Positions 60,473 through 64,000 of a stretch of DNA of 64,000 nucleotides are shown here, piece after piece; position 1 is the stretch's first letter, and every line of letters starts with the position of its first letter. The DNA comes from Myotis daubentonii (taxonomy: Eukaryota; Chordata; Mammalia; Chiroptera; Vespertilionidae), in contig NC_081861.1 of the NCBI RefSeq assembly GCF_963259705.1, forward strand, positions 106,880,102 to 106,944,101, written 5' to 3'. The notes under the pieces are model-generated. The model made no database searches and had not been told where the DNA came from. It saw nothing but the letters and a program-made list of their open reading frames with translations. Both the position numbers and the translations under genes were made by a program.

Positions 60473-61633
60473 CTAGAGGCCCGGTGCACAAAAATGTGTG
60501 CACTCGGGGGGTGGGGGGTCCCTCAGCCCGGCCTATGCCCTCTCGCAGTCTGCAGTCTGGGACCCCTCGGGAGATAGCGCCCTGCTGGCTTAAGCCTGCT
60601 CTTGGGTGGCAGAGGGCAGGCCCAATCCCTAGGTGCAGCCCCTGGTCGGGCTCAGAGCAGGGCCGATTGGGGAGTTGGGATGCCGCCCCCCTGTCATGCA
60701 CAGAGCAGGGCGGATTGGGAGGTTGCGATGCCACCCTCAGTCACGCTCAGGGTAGGGCCAATTGGGGGGTTGGGGCACCGCCCCCTGTCATGCACAGAGC
60801 AGGGCGGATTGGGAGGTTGCGATGCCACCCTCAGTCACACTCAGGGTAGGGCCAATTGGGGGGTTGGGGCACCGCCCCCTGTCATGCAGAGAACAGGGCC
60901 CATCAGGGGGGTTGGGGCTCCGTACCCTGTCACGCACAGAGCAGGGCCAATCAGGGGGTTAGGGCGCTGCCCCCTGTCATGCACAGAGCTGGGCCCATCA
61001 AGGGGGTTGGGGCTCTGTACCCTGTCATGCACAGAGCAGGGTGGATCAGGGGGTTGGGGAGCTCCCCCCGTCATGCACAGAGCAGGGCCCATTAGGGGGT
61101 TGGGGAGCTCCCCCCTGTCACTCACAGAGTAGGGCCGATAGGGGAGTTGGGGCACCGCCCCCCGTCACACACACAGAGCAGGGCGGATCAGAGGGTTGGG
61201 GCGCCGCCACTGTCACACTCAGGGCAGGGTCGATGGGGAGGTTATGGCTCTACCCCATCACACACAGAGCAGGGCCCGTAGGGGGTGGGGAGATGGGGCG
61301 CCGCCCTCTATCAGGCACAGAGCAGGGCCGATCAGGGGGTTGGGGCACCACACCCTGTCACACACAGAGCCGCAGGGCGATCAGGGGGTTGGGGAGCTCC
61401 CCCCTATCAGGCATAGAGCAGGGCTGATCAGGCAGTTGGGGCGCCTTCCCCTGTCACGAACAGAGCAGGGCCGGATAGGGAGGTTGTGGCCCCACCCCCT
61501 GTCACACACAGAGCCGCAGGGCGATCAGGGGGTTTGGGCGCTGCCCCCTGTCATGCTGATCCCGGTGCCAGGAGGCCTCGCAGCTCCGCTGATCCCGGTG
61601 CTGGGAAGCATATTACCCTTTTACTATATAGGA
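60473..61633 (-). mobile_element. Helitron unit B of composite copy 2 (1161 bp)
   Basis: It begins TCCTATATAGTAAAAGGG and ends CGGGCCTCTAG with a perfect GTGCACA...TGTGCAC hairpin at about 60484-60503. It holds 19 minisatellite units. The longest plus-strand open frames (176, 146 and 128 codons) all come from the array and are not genes. Confidence 0.92.
60650..61555 (-). repeat. ~47-bp minisatellite inside Helitron, 19 units
   Basis: The same unit as at 3545-4195, seen here as CACAGAGCAGGGC-GATC-GGGGGTTGGGGC. It contains a recent higher-order duplication of two units: 60699-60792 and 60793-60886 are almost identical 94-bp blocks. Confidence 0.95.
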
Positions 61634-62273
61634 TAGAGGCCTGGTGCACGGGTGGGGGCCAGCTGGTTTGCCCTGAAGGGTGTCCTGGATCAGGGTGGGG
61701 GTCCCCACTGGGGTGCTTGGCCATCCTGGATGAGGAGATGATGGCTGTTTGCAGCTGGTCATACACCCTTCAGGGTAGGGGTCCCCACTGCGGTGCCTGG
61801 CCAGTCTGGGTGAGGGGTTGAGGGCTGTTTTCAGGCTGGTGGGTAACTGAAGCTCCCTACCGCTCCTCTTTTTCTTTTTTTTTTAATTCTGGGCCAGCTT
61901 TAGCTCTGGCTCCAGCTCTTAGGCCTCCACTGCTGAAAGCAGTTTTCTGGCCTTTGTTTACCTTCTGTATTTGAAACAATGTTGTGATCCTGCTGGCTGA
62001 AGCCTGGCAGACTAAAGCAGCTTTCTGGGGTTTTGTTTAGCTTCTATATTTGTAACATAGTTGCTTAGAGTTGCAGCTCAGAGGCTGGCAGTGGCAGGCG
62101 GGGAACGTTGGAGACCTCCGTCACTGAAGCAAGCAAGCCTCATGTTCGCTTCCAGCTGCCTGGCTGCCAGCCACCATGTTGACTGGCAGTTAATTTGCAT
62201 ACCACCCTGATTAGCCAATGGGAAGAGTAGCGGTCGTACGCTAATTACCATGTTTCTCTTTTATTAGATAGGA
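61634..62273 (-). mobile_element. Helitron unit A of composite copy 2 (640 bp)
   Basis: It starts TCCTATCTAATAAAAGAG at 62273, preceded by A, and ends CCTCTA against unit B. It is the same length as unit A of copy 1 and shows the same internal duplications. The 3' part has CGTGCACC but I see no matching left hairpin arm. Confidence 0.88.
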
Positions 62274-62744
62274 TTATCAATAAGACAAGTAATAACAAAT
62301 ATTTGAGAGGTTGTGGAGAAAAAGGACCCCTCATTCACTGCTGGTGGGAATGTAAGCTGGTACAGCCACTATGAAAAACTGTATGGAGGTTCCTTGACGA
62401 TTTAAGAATAGAATTACCATGTGACCCAACAATCCCTGTTATTGGTATCGTCCCCCCAAATTTGAAAACATTCATTCACAACGATATATGCATCCCTATT
62501 GTAGCACTATTCACTGTGACTGAGACATGGAAACAACTGAAATAAGGCAGACAGAAAGGATAAGAACTATATAATTTCACTCATATGTGGAATATAAAAT
62601 TGAAAGCCACAAATGAGCAAACAAGACAAAGAAACTAAAACTCATAGGCACCAACAAATAATATGGTGCTACCAGAGGGAAAGGAAATTGGGGGGTGATA
62701 CAGGGCAAAGGGAGACAAATATATGGTGATGGAAGATGATTTTG

Positions 62745-63325
62745 TTACCATAGAGAGTTAGTTGGAGTGCGGGCAGCCAGCAGAAGTTTGAGCACAGCCT
62801 GGCTGGCCACTTCTGAGGGGTGGGGTGGGCAGGGACTACACAGAGGATGTGGGCGTTCTGGGATTCAACCATCTTCGTGGCTGTGCAGGTGCTATGTCCA
62901 GCATGGGGGGGCATGCTGAGGGCTGCAGCATCTCCTTGGTTCCTAACTGGCGGGCTCCGGAGCAACACACCCACCACTGACCCTGACACTATATACTGAT
63001 AGGTAGTGCTGGGGAGTATCTCCCATTGGCCAAGATGGCACAGAGGGAAGCTCTTACAATGAGCATGCCAAAAGCTATAAAGATGAATTGAGGGGCCCAA
63101 GAGCTGCCAAAATCTACCAAGATAATTGATAGAAAAAGAGACCCTCCAATCCTTCAATCCTTGTAAGAACCAAAGCTTTAGCGGAAAGGAGGTATGGTCT
63201 TTAAGAAGGGAGTCCACCATTTTCCTAGGTCAGGGCACGTGACAAAACCTCTTTCCTTTTGTACCAGCACCTGCCTCATGAGTTTGATTTTCTTGAGGCA
63301 GCAACTGAACCTGTGTTTTCAGTTC
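62745..63325. mobile_element. Unidentified insertion, possible LTR
   Basis: About 580 bp of GC-richer DNA splits an L1 3' UTR. TGATTTT occurs at both edges and may be the target duplication. A TG start (TGTTACCATAG) and a CA near the end (TTTTCAGTTCA) fit an LTR loosely, but I cannot assign a family. A 183-codon minus-strand open frame (62669-63220) covers most of it and runs into the L1. It has no domain I recognise and I do not regard it as a gene. Confidence 0.5.
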
Positions 63326-63440
63326 AATTTGATTTTTGGTGGAAGACACACAATGCAATATACAGGTCATGTATCATATAAATATCACTCTTAAAACCTA
63401 TCTAATCTTATCAACCAATGTCATCAAGATAAATTTAATT

Positions 63441-64000
63441 AAAATTGATTAAAAATGAAGCAAATCTACTTTCTAAAAATTGCAATTCATTTTTTTTATT
63501 TTTAGCTGACTCAGTAAATATTAACAAAATATACATCATATGATCAATCTTAGCAGAGCTCTCAATTTTAAAGATATATTTTTAACTTCAAAACTTATTT
63601 GCCAATTTTAACTTTTTAGAAGAGTGGTAAATACTTTTACTGTATGTGTAATGAAATGATATGCCATCTACTGGCAAGCTTTCCAATATATCTTATGTAC
63701 ACATTTAAATAGCAACTGTTTTTGAGATTATGCTAAAAGAACATATTGCTTGATTATATGTTATGTAGACCAGTGCCATCTGAAATTGCTTTTAGTCATT
63801 TTGTAATTTTGGATTTTGTATATTATGCACAGTTTGAAACAGAATATTTCAATTTGGGGAATGACACATTTTTTTCTTAAGATGCCTAGACCTGGGGTCT
63901 AAGAATCATATAGCCCCAACTCTGCTGTAATGATTTTTCTAGCTTGGCTTACAATAAGATTTCTATAATCACAGAACTTACTGTACAGGTCATTGCAGAG
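63441..64000. other. Low-copy AT-rich DNA, nothing recognised
   Basis: No coding frame, repeat family or RNA gene identified up to the window end. Confidence 0.45.

Larger units (their letters stand above)
60295..62273 (-). mobile_element. Three-unit head-to-tail Helitron array
   Basis: Reading the minus strand, unit A is 62273-61634, unit B 61633-60473 and unit C 60472-60295. The joints are CCTCTA|TCC (A/B) and GGCCTCTAG|TCT (B/C). The surrounding L1 reads TTGATAA before the array and, allowing one change of T to G, TAGCC after it, so the array occupies one A|T target. Units A and B are the same dimer as at 2842-4370. No transposase gene is present. Confidence 0.92.
60198..63440 (+). mobile_element. 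L1 3' half, split by Helitron array and another insert
   Basis: ORF2 C-terminal sequence runs to 60294 (CTACAATGAGATACCACC), resumes at 62274 (ATCAATAAGACAAG... TGCTGGTGGGAATG) and continues to 62744. After a foreign insert it ends with the 3' UTR at about 63326-63440 (GAAGACACACAATGCAAT). The three pieces are contiguous in L1 order. It is not coding. Confidence 0.85.

Noticed and set aside
60602..61636. Several long plus-strand open frames rich in HRAGPIRGLG-like repeats
   Set aside because: They are translations of the 47-bp array in different frames, the reverse complement of the artefact at 3479-4210.

Overview
This window is mammalian intergenic or intronic DNA made almost entirely of transposable elements. 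I see no host protein-coding exon, tRNA, rRNA or CRISPR array. The combination of VES-type tRNA-derived SINEs, many HeliBat-like Helitrons (A|T target, 5' TC, 3' CTRR after a short hairpin), young non-autonomous hAT elements with 8-bp target duplications and a continuing L1 load is characteristic of vespertilionid bats. The species cannot be read from the sequence. Every long open frame belongs to a decayed L1, a microsatellite or a Helitron minisatellite.

Layout. 1-1445: low-copy AT-rich DNA with a CA repeat and an L2 relic. 1446-10697: a long plus-strand L1 (copy A), broken by a CT/TA microsatellite, a composite Helitron (2842-4370) and a VES SINE, and carrying a ~37-bp minisatellite just before ORF1. 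10698-12130: L1 3' ends, including a small 5'-inverted (twin-primed) L1 with a perfect 15-bp duplication. 12131-13907: low-copy DNA with a 150-bp purine tract. 13916-14311: a hAT element. 14330-16148: ancient L1 with a VES. 16149-18553: minus-strand L1 relic with two Helitrons. 18556-28430: one minus-strand L1 split by a 2.2-kb twin-primed L1 and VES copies. 28431-30070: VES, ancient L1 and MIR.

30075-43030: two near full-length L1s arranged head to head (copy C minus, copy B plus), meeting near 36545; C contains a Helitron and a hAT. 43350-50352: minus-strand near full-length L1 (copy F) holding a retroviral solo LTR and a MER5-like fold-back hAT. 50353-60064: older L1 fragments, VES SINEs, a hAT nested in a SINE, a Helitron with an inner VES, L2 and MIR relics, and another 5'-inverted L1. 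60065-63440: an L1 broken by a three-unit head-to-tail Helitron array (60295-62273) and by an unidentified ~580-bp insert. 63441-64000: AT-rich, unassigned.

The most notable signal is the composite Helitron present at both ends of the window, in opposite orientations. Both copies have the same two-unit structure, the same internal junction and a first unit of exactly 640 bp. They differ by 272 bp, accounted for by the copy number of a ~47-bp minisatellite (about 13-14 versus 19 units). The dimer therefore appears to have moved as one unit, and the first unit seems to lack the usual terminator hairpin. The right-hand copy has a third Helitron fused to its end at a single A|T site.
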